NCBI GenBank assembly: GCA_020354025.1
Contig: CP070638.1
Coordinates: forward strand, 3,129,984-3,193,983
Length of the DNA: 64,000 nt
Origin: Fidelibacterota bacterium
Lineage (GTDB): Bacteria; Fidelibacterota; Marinisomatia; SCGC-AAA003-L08; TS1B11
Reading direction: 5' to 3'
Shown: one piece after another, positions 7,489-16,181 of the stretch
How the letters are laid out: each line of letters begins with the position of its first letter
Numbering within the stretch: position 1 is the stretch's first letter
Translations under genes and position numbers: made by a program
Notes under the pieces: generated by a model
The model's database searches: none
Seen by the model: only the letters and a program-made list of their open reading frames with translations
What the model was told of the DNA's origin: nothing

Positions 7489-9378
7489 GTGAACAGCCTG
7501 ACCCATCGTTTTCTAGCTCTGTTTTACACTGGTCTCGTCCTACTGGTGGGGAACACCCATCTTACTGCCCAACAGACCGGTGCCGTGCCTACCCGCGACC
7601 AAGTGGAGGAGCAGTACACTTGGAACGTTACCGATCTGTTCGAGTCTGATGAGGCTTGGGAGGATGCCTTCAAGGAGGCTGATGGCCTCATTGGTGGGTT
7701 TGACCAGTACGAGGGGCAGCTAGGCAAGTCTGGAAAGACGCTGCTGGCCGCCCTTAAGCATGGCGAAAAAACCTATATGCTCTTCGAGCGCCTTTATTCT
7801 TACGCCGCCCGTAAACGTGATGAAGACTTGGGCAACACCACCTATCAGGCCATGGCTCAGCGAATGCAGGGGCTCTATACCAAACTGGCCAACGCCACCG
7901 CCTTCATGGACCCTGAAATCATCGCCGTCGCTGATAAGAAACTGCAGCGATTCATTCGCAGGGAGAAGGATCTACAGCTGTATGATTTTTATCTGGATAA
8001 CCTGCGGCGATCCAGAGCGCATATCCTGCCCAAAGAGCAGGAGGAACTGCTGGCTCTGGCTGGCGAAGTCACCAGCGGCCCCAACAACGCTTTCGGCATG
8101 CTCACCAACGCCGACTTCAAATGGGGGACTATCAAGGATGAAAAGGGCAATGACGTCGAGATGTCCAGCGGCCGGTACTACTATTTCATGACTTCCGGCG
8201 ACCGCCGCGTGCGCCACGATGCCTACAAGGAGCTGTACGTACCGTATCGAGGTCACGTCAATACTATGACCGCGATGCTTACTACCCAGATCAAGCGGGA
8301 TATCTTTTATACCAGGGCGCGAAAATACGACAGCTCCCTGGAAGCCGCCCTGGATGGGCCCAATATCCCCGTGTCGGTCTACCATAACTTGGTGAACACC
8401 ATCAATGACAACCTGGTACCGTTGCAGCGATGGGCATCAATCAAGAAGCGGGTGCTGGGCATAAAGGAACTGCATCCCTACGACACCTATGCTCCCCTGT
8501 TCCCAGAGGTGGAGAAAAAGTACACCTACGAAGAAGCCCAGGCAATGATCAAGGAAGCCCTTATGCCTCTGGGTGACAAGGTACAAACAATCCTGGACAA
8601 GGCCTTCGCCGAACGTTGGATCGACGTTTACGAAAACAAGGGTAAGCGGAGTGGTGCATACTCGGCGGGGATCTACGGGGTGCATCCTTATATCCTTATT
8701 AACTTCAACGGCACGCTGAACTCGGTGATGACCCTGGCGCACGAACTGGGGCACACCATCCACTCGTACCTCTCCAATGAGACCCAACCGTACATCTATG
8801 CCGACTACGCCACCTTCAACGCCGAGGTAGCCTCCACTACCAATGAGGCCTTGCTAATGGACTACCTCCTGGCCCGGGCTGAGAGCGATGCGGAGAAGCT
8901 GTCTCTGCTGCAGCAATACGTGCAGGATATCGGTAGCACTTTCTACCGACAGACTCGCTTCGCCGAGTTCGAGCTGGCTGCTCACCAGCTGGTAGAGAAC
9001 GACGAGCCCCTCACCCACGAGGTAATCAGTAAGCTCTTCGGTGAGATGTACCAGAAGTACTGGGGGCCCGAGATGGTAGTGGATAACGATGAGGCGCTGT
9101 CTTGGTCACGCATACCTCACTTCTACTATACATACTATGTCTACACCTATGCCACCTCGTTCGCCGCTTCGCAGATGGTTGCCCGGCGCATACGTGAGGA
9201 AGGGCAGCCAGCCGTGGATGACTTTCTGAAGTTCCTCTCAAGCGGCGGCTCGGACTATCCTATAAACCTGCTGAAAATCGCCGGAGTAGACATGTCCACT
9301 CCAGCTCCCATCGAGGCCACCGCTGCCAAAATGGACGAGCTGCTTGATCAGATAGAAGCGATCCTAGCCCGCAAATAA
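7489..9378 (+). CDS. pepF: Oligoendopeptidase F, M3B metallopeptidase, exported form
   Basis: A 629-residue zinc peptidase of the PepF/M3B family, which cleaves short peptides of roughly 7-17 residues. The zinc site is HELGH at residues 418-422 (His418, Glu419, His422) with the third ligand Glu446 in the conserved AEVAST segment. The N-terminal M3-type helical domain (NVTDLFESDEAWEDAF onwards) is complete. Residues 1-28 form a Sec signal peptide (hydrophobic core then TAQQ), so unlike the cytoplasmic enzymes of lactic bacteria this one should act in the periplasm or outside. The start is GTG 7489, chosen for the AAGGAG 8 nt upstream. It is monocistronic, with a dyad and a possible promoter just upstream. 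Confidence 0.93.
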   Translation: MNSLTHRFLALFYTGLVLLVGNTHLTAQQTGAVPTRDQVEEQYTWNVTDLFESDEAWEDAFKEADGLIGGFDQYEGQLGKSGKTLLAALKHGEKTYMLFERLYSYAARKRDEDLGNTTYQAMAQRMQGLYTKLANATAFMDPEIIAVADKKLQRFIRREKDLQLYDFYLDNLRRSRAHILPKEQEELLALAGEVTSGPNNAFGMLTNADFKWGTIKDEKGNDVEMSSGRYYYFMTSGDRRVRHDAYKELYVPYRGHVNTMTAMLTTQIKRDIFYTRARKYDSSLEAALDGPNIPVSVYHNLVNTINDNLVPLQRWASIKKRVLGIKELHPYDTYAPLFPEVEKKYTYEEAQAMIKEALMPLGDKVQTILDKAFAERWIDVYENKGKRSGAYSAGIYGVHPYILINFNGTLNSVMTLAHELGHTIHSYLSNETQPYIYADYATFNAEVASTTNEALLMDYLLARAESDAEKLSLLQQYVQDIGSTFYRQTRFAEFELAAHQLVENDEPLTHEVISKLFGEMYQKYWGPEMVVDNDEALSWSRIPHFYYTYYVYTYATSFAASQMVARRIREEGQPAVDDFLKFLSSGGSDYPINLLKIAGVDMSTPAPIEATAAKMDELLDQIEAILARK

Positions 9379-9483
9379 ACTCAAGACTAGAGGCTGGGAA
9401 TTAGAAGTATTGCTGGTTGAAAATTGAAGAGTGCTGCGCGCCGATTGCTAACCGCTGGCGGCTGAAAACTAGGGACTCGGTAC
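9379..9483. repeat. Degenerate intergenic repeat words
   Basis: The gap between pepF and the leftward small gene is built from words such as AACTAGGGACTCGG and TGAAAATTGAAGAGTG, which recur with variation at 7205-7310, 30168-30192 and 44935-45050. The function is unknown; it resembles decayed dispersed repeat DNA more than regulatory sequence. Confidence 0.35.
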
Positions 9484-9762
9484 CTACTCTTTCCTTGTCA
9501 GCCACGCCCGCAGCAGTCGGCTGGCCTCTTCAGGATTCTCTTCGACAAACTTCAGAACCTCTTTCATCATCCGGTCCCGGGTCTCCAGTTTAGCTTGGGC
9601 CTCTGGGGAGAGCTTGGACAGGAAGGCATCGGAGGTCACCTCCACCGTACCACGCACCGTCGTACGGGGAGCAGGTGGGGGTATATCGCGCTGAGAAGTG
9701 GCTGGTGCCTTTACGGTTTTAGGCACGAATGGCTTTGCCTGCTTCTTGCTGCGTTTTGACAT
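9484..9762 (-). CDS. Small basic protein with a helical C-terminus resembling FliF/FliG-type tails
   Basis: A 92-residue frame from ATG 9762 (the frame is open to 9804, with alternative starts at 9774 and 9804 and no strong ribosome binding site for any). The N-terminal third is basic and Pro-rich (MSKRSKKQAKPFVPK); the C-terminal third is amphipathic helix (RDRMMKEVLKFVEENPEEA and onward, ending LLRAWLTRKE). The last 25 residues resemble the C-terminal helix of flagellar M-ring protein FliF (pattern E-x-P-E-x-x-x-x-L-L-R-x-W-L), which binds FliG. No flagellar gene is near, so this may be coincidence. A small stand-alone protein of unknown role. Confidence 0.5.
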   Translation of the reverse strand: MSKRSKKQAKPFVPKTVKAPATSQRDIPPPAPRTTVRGTVEVTSDAFLSKLSPEAQAKLETRDRMMKEVLKFVEENPEEASRLLRAWLTRKE

Positions 9763-10094
9763 GATTATCTTCATAAAGGTAGTTGGCCGCTGGAGGATTG
9801 TCAAGCCATGATGTCCGACTTAGTACGATGTAGAAGGTGGGCCGCAGGTGTTATCGGCCTACTGCACCCGCGATATCATGTCGGTACAGGAAAATTCTGA
9901 TCCGGCTAACTCGATTCTGTTCTCCTTTCATGTTGACAGGTGCGATTTTATATTCCGGGTGGGATACCATAGTCTATAATAGTCCGGGGAGTATACGTCG
10001 GTGACCGCGACGCTGGGACAAAATAGGCTACTCCTCGGGCATTAAGTCACTATGGACAACACGGGTAACACTGACCCGGAAAGGAGGACAAAAT

Positions 10095-10379
10095 ATGATT
10101 ACCTGCTTTATGTTCGGGAAGTATACCACCGAAGCCTTGAAGGAGATCACCCCGGATCGCACTATGAAGGCCGTTATCCTCATCGAAGAGCTGGGGGGGA
10201 GAGTCACCTCCATGTATGCGCTGCTGGGTGAACAGGACCTGGTTTTTATCGTCGATTTCCCTGATATCAACCAGGCTCTAAAGACCTCGGTTGCCCTGAG
10301 CAATCTCATCGGCATCCCCTTCACAACTTCCCCGGCGGTGACCGTGGAGGAGTTCGATGCCATGATGGCCGAGCTGTAA
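10095..10379 (+). CDS. GYD-domain protein (paralog of the 3092 gene)
   Basis: A 94-residue GYD-family protein, same length as its paralog at 3092-3376 and alignable without gaps. The start ATG 10095 has an AAAGGAGG ribosome binding site 7 nt upstream. Identical or similar blocks include the FMFGxY start, the SMYALLGEQDLVFIVDFPD centre and the TSPAVTVEEFDAMMAEL end. The function is unknown. Two copies 7 kb apart on opposite strands suggest an old duplication; the DNA flanking the two copies is not obviously similar. Confidence 0.88.
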   Translation: MITCFMFGKYTTEALKEITPDRTMKAVILIEELGGRVTSMYALLGEQDLVFIVDFPDINQALKTSVALSNLIGIPFTTSPAVTVEEFDAMMAEL

Positions 10380-10670
10380 GCTAAGCTGATCGGCAAGGAA
10401 TACTTACCAGAGCAAGCCGCTGATACCAGTACGCGCGGTGATAGGCAATATCGTAAAACCGCAGCAGGGTACTGTAATTTTTTATAACGGGTACCGAACA
10501 TAGAAGTTTGAGATAATTGTGGATAGATGCTGTCAATCATATATTAATGGTGAAGTATATGCTGAAAGCGCTGCCCGGCCTGCGTGATACTCGCCTGACG
10601 AACTGATACCTGCCCTGTAGTTATTATGTCTCTAAAGCTTAGTCACACTACTGCCTGTCCTTGCTAGCCT
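10380..10670. other. Gene-free stretch between the GYD gene and the rRNA methyltransferase
   Basis: About 290 bases, AT-rich towards 10470-10560. No clear hairpin terminator, promoter or RNA gene stands out. Confidence 0.35.
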
Positions 10671-11495
10671 ATGCCCCTCTCCCAGCGCGCATTCAAAGAC
10701 CTCCGTGCCCTCCGGCTGAAGAAGCACCGCCGGGGACAAGGCCGCTGCCTGGTGGAAGGCGCGCGGCTGGCAGCGGAAGCCCTGCGTTCCTCCATGGGTG
10801 TGCAGCAAGTATTGGTGACAGCCGGATTTACCCGGTCAGAGGCCTGGCCGGCTATTGAAGCCGGAGTGAGGACGCGGGGATCGGAGCCGGTCTTTCTCAC
10901 AGACACCCAGGCCGAGCAACTGGCCGATACCCGGCATCCCCAGGGGGTTTTCGCCGTGGTCAGTCTGCCCGTCGAGCCTCCCCGGCCGGAGCAGCTGTAT
11001 CAGCCGCCCATATTTATCCTGGACGATATCGCCGATCCGGGCAACCTTGGCACCCTCCTGCGCACCGCTGACTGGTTCGGTGTCCCCTCGGTATGGGTTA
11101 GTTCGAAGAGCGCCGACATCTACAATCCCAAAGTCTTCCGGGGTGGTATGGGCGCCCATTTCCACCTTCCCAGCCTCTGGCAAGGGGACATGACTGCCTG
11201 TGCTGGACAGCTCGCGGACAGAGGTATCGCCCTCTTGGGGGCAGCATTGGGCGGTAGGTCCCTGGATCAGTTCAAACCGCCGGGCAAGGCCTGGGCGCTG
11301 GTGGTTGGCAGCGAGGCCCGCGGCCTGAGCACCTTCTGGCGGGAACAACTGGATGAAGCTATTACTATCCCCGGCTCAGGTCAGGCCGAAAGCCTCAACG
11401 CGGCGGTGGCGGGCGGGATTATTCTACATTACCTTTTGCATTCCAGCAGCTTTGTTGAGGAGCGATGTGATCCAGCAGTAACTGGTTGTCCATGA
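10671..11495 (+). CDS. SpoU/TrmH-family RNA 2'-O-ribose methyltransferase
   Basis: A 274-residue SPOUT methyltransferase. An N-terminal substrate-binding domain of the L30e-like kind (about residues 1-95, with the typical KKHRRGQGRCLVEG beginning) is followed by the trefoil-knot catalytic domain. Motif 1 is in DDIADPGNLGTLLRTADWFG, motif 2 in ALVVGSEARGL, and motif 3 in IPGSGQAESLNAAVA, which together build the S-adenosylmethionine site and include the catalytic Arg of motif 1. Members modify 23S rRNA (RlmB-like) or tRNA (TrmH); I cannot decide which. The start ATG 10671 lacks a strong ribosome binding site. The following membrane-protein gene begins 31 nt downstream and may be cotranscribed. 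Confidence 0.88.
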   Translation: MPLSQRAFKDLRALRLKKHRRGQGRCLVEGARLAAEALRSSMGVQQVLVTAGFTRSEAWPAIEAGVRTRGSEPVFLTDTQAEQLADTRHPQGVFAVVSLPVEPPRPEQLYQPPIFILDDIADPGNLGTLLRTADWFGVPSVWVSSKSADIYNPKVFRGGMGAHFHLPSLWQGDMTACAGQLADRGIALLGAALGGRSLDQFKPPGKAWALVVGSEARGLSTFWREQLDEAITIPGSGQAESLNAAVAGGIILHYLLHSSSFVEERCDPAVTGCP

Positions 11496-11526
11496 AGTTG
11501 TGTCAACCTCGGGGTGAACGATAGAC

Positions 11527-12834
11527 ATGGGCTCTCTGAAACAACGCCTCACATCCCTCGATGCTTTCCGGGGTCTAACCATTGTCGGTATGATCCTGAT
11601 TAACAATCCCGGCAGCTGGTCCTACATCTACGCGCCGCTGCGTCATGCAGAATGGAACGGCCAGACTCCCACCGATTGGGTCTTTCCCTTCTTCCTGTTC
11701 ATCATGGGAGTGGCCATGGCGCTGTCGCTAAGGGTGCGCATCGAGTCCGGCCAGAACCGGGCTGTAGTGTGGTTGAAGATCCTCAAACGCACAATCCTCC
11801 TCTTCGCCCTGGGACTGGCCTTGTCTGCCTTCCGAACCTATAGTGTGTCCCTGGTCCGGTTCATTATTATTTTCCTCTGCTTGTTTGTACTGGGCGTTGC
11901 CGTTTGGCTCTATCTGCGTTTCCGATTTGAGGACTCCGAACAGCGCAATGCTGCGGTCCGGCGAATGCTCAACGGCGCCCTCCCGTTCGTGATCATCGGC
12001 GTGATCCTGGCCGGATGCTATTCCTTCAATTTCGCCACCGCCCGTATCCCGGGCGTACTCCAGCGTATCGCTGTATGCTATCTGGTAGTATCGGCCGTAT
12101 TGGTGCTCTTTCCCCGGCTCCGGGATCAATGGCTGCTCATGGGCGGCCTCATCCTGGCCTATCTGCTGATTATGTACGGGCTGGACGTTCCGGGGCACGG
12201 CCGAGGTGTCCTGACCCCTGAGGGACACGCCAGTGGCTATATCGACCGCCTTGTACTCGGAGAAAATCATATCTGGCGCGGCAGTAAGATATATGATCCG
12301 GAGGGCTTGGTATCCACGCTGCCGGCTATTCTTAGCGTTTTCCTCGGTCTCCAGTTCGGCGGGGTGATCATCAGATTCAAAAGCCATCAGGATCGCGTTT
12401 TTCAATGGCTTCTCTGGGGTAGCATTCTCTTGATAACCGGGATATTACTGGATTATGTCATTCCCATAAATAAACAGCTGTGGACTCCCAGTTATTCCAT
12501 CTTCATGGCTGGCCTGGCGGGACTTTTCCTGGGTATCATCTATTGGCTTATCGAGATTAAGGAGTGGAAAAAGTGGTCCACGCCCTTTATCATGCTGGGG
12601 ATGAATCCACTGATCATATTCTGGATGTCCGGATTTATGGTCCGTAACCTGATACTTGTCAAGATAGCCACCGGGGACGGAGAGTCATCCGTGTGGAGCC
12701 TGATATACACCAGGGGCTTTACCACCTGGCTGCCTGACTATCCTTCATCATTGGCCTTTGCCCTGGCCAACGTCGCCTTCTGGTTGCTGGTCGCCTGGGG
12801 GATGTACCGGTGGCGGTGGTTTGTAAAGATCTAG
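11527..12834 (+). CDS. HGSNAT-like (DUF5009) acyltransferase-type membrane protein
   Basis: A 435-residue integral membrane protein with about ten to twelve helices. It begins with the family hallmark RLTSLDAFRGLTIVGMI (residues 8-24), followed by an NNPGSW and W-NGQ-TPTDWVFPFFLFIMG region. These match the bacterial relatives of heparan-alpha-glucosaminide N-acetyltransferase, which transfer acetyl groups across the membrane to sugars. The bacterial substrates are unknown, but cell-envelope or imported glycans are likely. The start ATG 11527 sits 31 nt after the rRNA methyltransferase gene. It is read in the same direction, but the functional link is not obvious. Confidence 0.82.
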   Translation: MGSLKQRLTSLDAFRGLTIVGMILINNPGSWSYIYAPLRHAEWNGQTPTDWVFPFFLFIMGVAMALSLRVRIESGQNRAVVWLKILKRTILLFALGLALSAFRTYSVSLVRFIIIFLCLFVLGVAVWLYLRFRFEDSEQRNAAVRRMLNGALPFVIIGVILAGCYSFNFATARIPGVLQRIAVCYLVVSAVLVLFPRLRDQWLLMGGLILAYLLIMYGLDVPGHGRGVLTPEGHASGYIDRLVLGENHIWRGSKIYDPEGLVSTLPAILSVFLGLQFGGVIIRFKSHQDRVFQWLLWGSILLITGILLDYVIPINKQLWTPSYSIFMAGLAGLFLGIIYWLIEIKEWKKWSTPFIMLGMNPLIIFWMSGFMVRNLILVKIATGDGESSVWSLIYTRGFTTWLPDYPSSLAFALANVAFWLLVAWGMYRWRWFVKI

Positions 12835-12889
12835 GCCCCTTCTGAGGCGCCGGCTTTTTTCATTTGGAATGACGCCCGGGAAATAGAAC

Positions 12890-12918
12890 GCCCTCCGCCA
12901 TCAAGCTGTGGGGAGGGC
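12890..12918 (-). terminator. Probable terminator of mdh
   Basis: Read on the minus strand, a GCCCTCC/GGAGGGC stem with a 15-nt loop lies about 30 nt after the mdh stop and is followed by a short T-rich tail (GTTCTATTT). The tail is only moderately U-rich. Confidence 0.5.
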
Positions 12919-12947
12919 ATCCTGTAGGGATATATGAGTAGGGCAGG

Positions 12948-13944
<997 letters not shown>

Positions 13945-13967
13945 GCATGATTATAAGTCTAGTGTGT

Positions 13968-14225
13968 TCAGTTGGGCGGGTATACGGATACTTGTTTTTT
14001 GGCTCGCCCTTTATGCTCGAATTTAACTACGCCATCTATTTTTGAGAAGAGGGTATCGTCGCCCCCTCTCCCTACGTTTCGCCCTGGATGGAACCTGGTT
14101 CCGCGCTGCTTGATCAGGATGGACCCTGCGGTTACTGTTTGGCCGTCAAAGCGCTTGACCCCCAAACGTTTACTGTGGCTGTCGCGTCCATTTTTTGAGC
14201 TGCCTACTCCTTTTTTATGTGCCAT
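13968..14225 (-). CDS. rpmA: Large ribosomal subunit protein bL27
   Basis: An 85-residue bL27. It starts directly with [16 protein letters not shown], so the flexible N-terminal arm that reaches the peptidyl-transferase centre is in its mature form without the cleaved extension known from Firmicutes. The [21 protein letters not shown] core and the C-terminal G-x-V-x-FE motif are intact. The gene follows rplU by 45 nt, the usual rplU-rpmA order. No obgE follows, unlike in many bacteria. Confidence 0.97.
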   Translation of the reverse strand: MAHKKGVGSSKNGRDSHSKRLGVKRFDGQTVTAGSILIKQRGTRFHPGRNVGRGGDDTLFSKIDGVVKFEHKGRAKKQVSVYPPN

Positions 14226-14270
14226 GGCTATAGATTCCTGGTTTCGAGTTCTTTGTTCAAGTTATCCTGT

Positions 14271-14969
14271 TCAGCTGCCGCTGGCCTTCTTTTTTACGGC
14301 TGATTTTGGGGCCGTACCTTTTTTCTTATCGGAGGATTTGCTGGCCGTGGTAGCCTTTTTGGATGCTGCTGTTTTGTCCTTGACTGCTGATTTCTTTGTC
14401 GTTGTCGCCTTTTTGGATTCGGTTGCTTCAACGGCTCCTGGTGACTTCTTAGTCGCGGTAGCCTTTTTAGGTGCTGGTGCCTTACCGGTGGTGGAAGATT
14501 TTTTTTCGGCGGCTGGTTTTCCGGCGGTTTTCTTGGCGGGAGTTGTCTTTTTAGTCGCGGCGGTTTTACCGCTGGTCTTTGCTGCGGCTTCTGCAGGTTT
14601 TTTCCCGGTCTCGGCTTTAACAGGAGGCTTGGACTCCGCCAAATTAATACCGTTGATACGCAGCATGCTGTATCCCTGACGGTGTCCGGCCTTTTTCCGA
14701 TACCCCTTCCGGCGGCGGAACTTGAAGACAATGATTTTACGCTCACGGCCGTGCCCGAGAATAGTGGCATCGACCGAGGCACCCGCTACCGTCGGAGAGC
14801 CGAAGTGCGTGGCACTGCCGTCATTCAGCAGGAGAACCCGCTCAAGCTGTACGTTGGCGCCGGCATCCCCTCTGGTACTGGGGACCTTGAGCTCCTGTCC
14901 CTCCGCTATCCGGAACTGCTTCCCGCCGATGTCCACTACTGCGTATCCTGCATTCATTTTCTTGTTCAT
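14271..14969 (-). CDS. rplU: Large ribosomal subunit protein bL21 with a long Lys/Ala-rich tail
   Basis: A 232-residue bL21; the normal family length is about 100-105. Residues 7-110 are a complete bL21 (AVVDIGGKQFRIAEGQ start, FRRRKGYRKKAGHRQGY end, which binds 23S rRNA). Residues 111-232 are an extension made almost only of Lys, Ala, Thr, Ser and Pro in KKTTPAKKTAGKP-type repeats, like histone H1 tails. Similar tails exist on ribosomal proteins in scattered bacteria; here it should be disordered and strongly cationic. The start could be ATG 14969 or ATG 14957; neither has a strong ribosome binding site. It is the first gene of the rplU-rpmA operon. Confidence 0.95.
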   Translation of the reverse strand: MNKKMNAGYAVVDIGGKQFRIAEGQELKVPSTRGDAGANVQLERVLLLNDGSATHFGSPTVAGASVDATILGHGRERKIIVFKFRRRKGYRKKAGHRQGYSMLRINGINLAESKPPVKAETGKKPAEAAAKTSGKTAATKKTTPAKKTAGKPAAEKKSSTTGKAPAPKKATATKKSPGAVEATESKKATTTKKSAVKDKTAASKKATTASKSSDKKKGTAPKSAVKKKASGS

Positions 14970-15019
14970 CTGGAACTACTTACTTTTTCTCCAAAGATTC
15001 CTGCTTCGAAAAGCCTGCT

Positions 15020-15049
15020 AGCTTAGGCGAAATTGAGTGGGATAGTCAA
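15020..15049 (-). promoter_or_regulatory. Possible promoter of rplU-rpmA
   Basis: On the minus strand TTGACT (15044-15049) is followed after 18 nt by TAAGCT (15020-15025), about 50 nt upstream of the rplU start. The -35 is good and the -10 is weak. Confidence 0.4.
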
Positions 15050-15236
15050 GCTCTAGATATCCAGCGGATGTTCCCTTGGAATAATAATATGAAATTCTGG
15101 TATTCTTTCAGGAAACCTCCATTTCGGTAGTAAACAGGTACTCTTGATCAAACTTCCTTGGCTGATACCACTGAAGTGGCATTCGTGCGTCATAACATCC
15201 TAGTATTCCACAACTTGAGTCGTGGACTAACCCTGG

Positions 15237-16181
15237 CTATAATCTAATGACCCGCCGGACACTGCTGGTCCGGAAGGAAGCGAAGACTCCCAAGCCCCCT
15301 TCGATCCCCTGGGACCTGCCCGTATCCCCCTCGCCCAGGAAAAAGAAGCTCATCTCTTCGTAGTCCGCTATGTCGCTGCCGTAAAAGTAGTTATAGTACC
15401 GTTCGTCCATGGCCGTAACTGCGATTTCCACTTCCTCGTAGGGGCTGAGAGTATCTGACCATTCCCAGCATTCGGGAACGATTTGGAAAGTCCAGGACGA
15501 ATCATGGCGGACAATGGCCTCTTCCCACACGTAACAGGACTGCATCCAATAAAGAGACTCCTCGACAGACTCAATTTTAACCCGCACATAATCAGTCACC
15601 GGATTCCAGACCACGTTGAAGAGCTCCCCCGACTGCAGCGTATCGGAAAGCTGGTCTACCTTGATCTCTACCGGTGGCGGGATAGTGCAGCTACCGCTCA
15701 CCTGCAAACCGCCGGGGGTCTCCACTTTCAGCTCATAGGTCACGCCGGCCTGGGGAACGAAGGCGATATCAACAGGACTGTAGCGTCCCGCGTGGTTCAC
15801 AGACCACACATCGAACCCATTACTAGCGTACTGCGTTGAGTCATACACAAATGGGTAGGTGACGGCACCGTCAGATAGCGTTACCTCGGCATCGGTGACC
15901 TTGATACGGGAAATCCACGGGCGCTCGAGATAGCAAAAAGTGGTGTCGTAATATTCATCATAGTAGCATACCGTATCCGGATCACCGTACTCGACGCTGG
16001 AACCTTCCAACGGCAGGGTACGCATGACCAGGATCTCTACTGTGCCGCCTTCATCAGGAGACAGGATTGCCAGCACGTTCAGCTGGGGCTCGAAATCCTC
16101 CGATTCCACTAGGACCGATTGCCAGCCCTCGCAACCCAGACAGAGGACCAGGAGCAATACGGCTGAAAGCCTAAAACTCAT
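15237..16181 (-). CDS. DUF4249-type outer-membrane lipoprotein
   Basis: A 314-residue lipoprotein from ATG 16181 (the frame is open to 16295, but this start follows a GGGGTG and produces a clean signal). The type II signal ends LCLG-Cys17. The mature part opens with the family-like segment about 'LNVLAILSPDEGGTVEILVMRT', continues with Ig-like beta strands (TDAEVTLSDGA, YELKVETPGG) and ends in an acidic, aromatic stretch. DUF4249 proteins are found in FCB bacteria next to TonB-dependent receptors and are thought to act as surface partners for uptake. Here the gene overlaps the receptor gene by 11 nt, supporting exactly that pairing. Confidence 0.82.
   Translation of the reverse strand: MSFRLSAVLLLVLCLGCEGWQSVLVESEDFEPQLNVLAILSPDEGGTVEILVMRTLPLEGSSVEYGDPDTVCYYDEYYDTTFCYLERPWISRIKVTDAEVTLSDGAVTYPFVYDSTQYASNGFDVWSVNHAGRYSPVDIAFVPQAGVTYELKVETPGGLQVSGSCTIPPPVEIKVDQLSDTLQSGELFNVVWNPVTDYVRVKIESVEESLYWMQSCYVWEEAIVRHDSSWTFQIVPECWEWSDTLSPYEEVEIAVTAMDERYYNYFYGSDIADYEEMSFFFLGEGDTGRSQGIEGGLGVFASFRTSSVRRVIRL

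Noticed and set aside
14294-14782. Alternative frame in rplU rich in Pro, Lys and Arg
   Set aside because: It is produced by the repetitive Lys/Ala codons of the bL21 tail in another frame.
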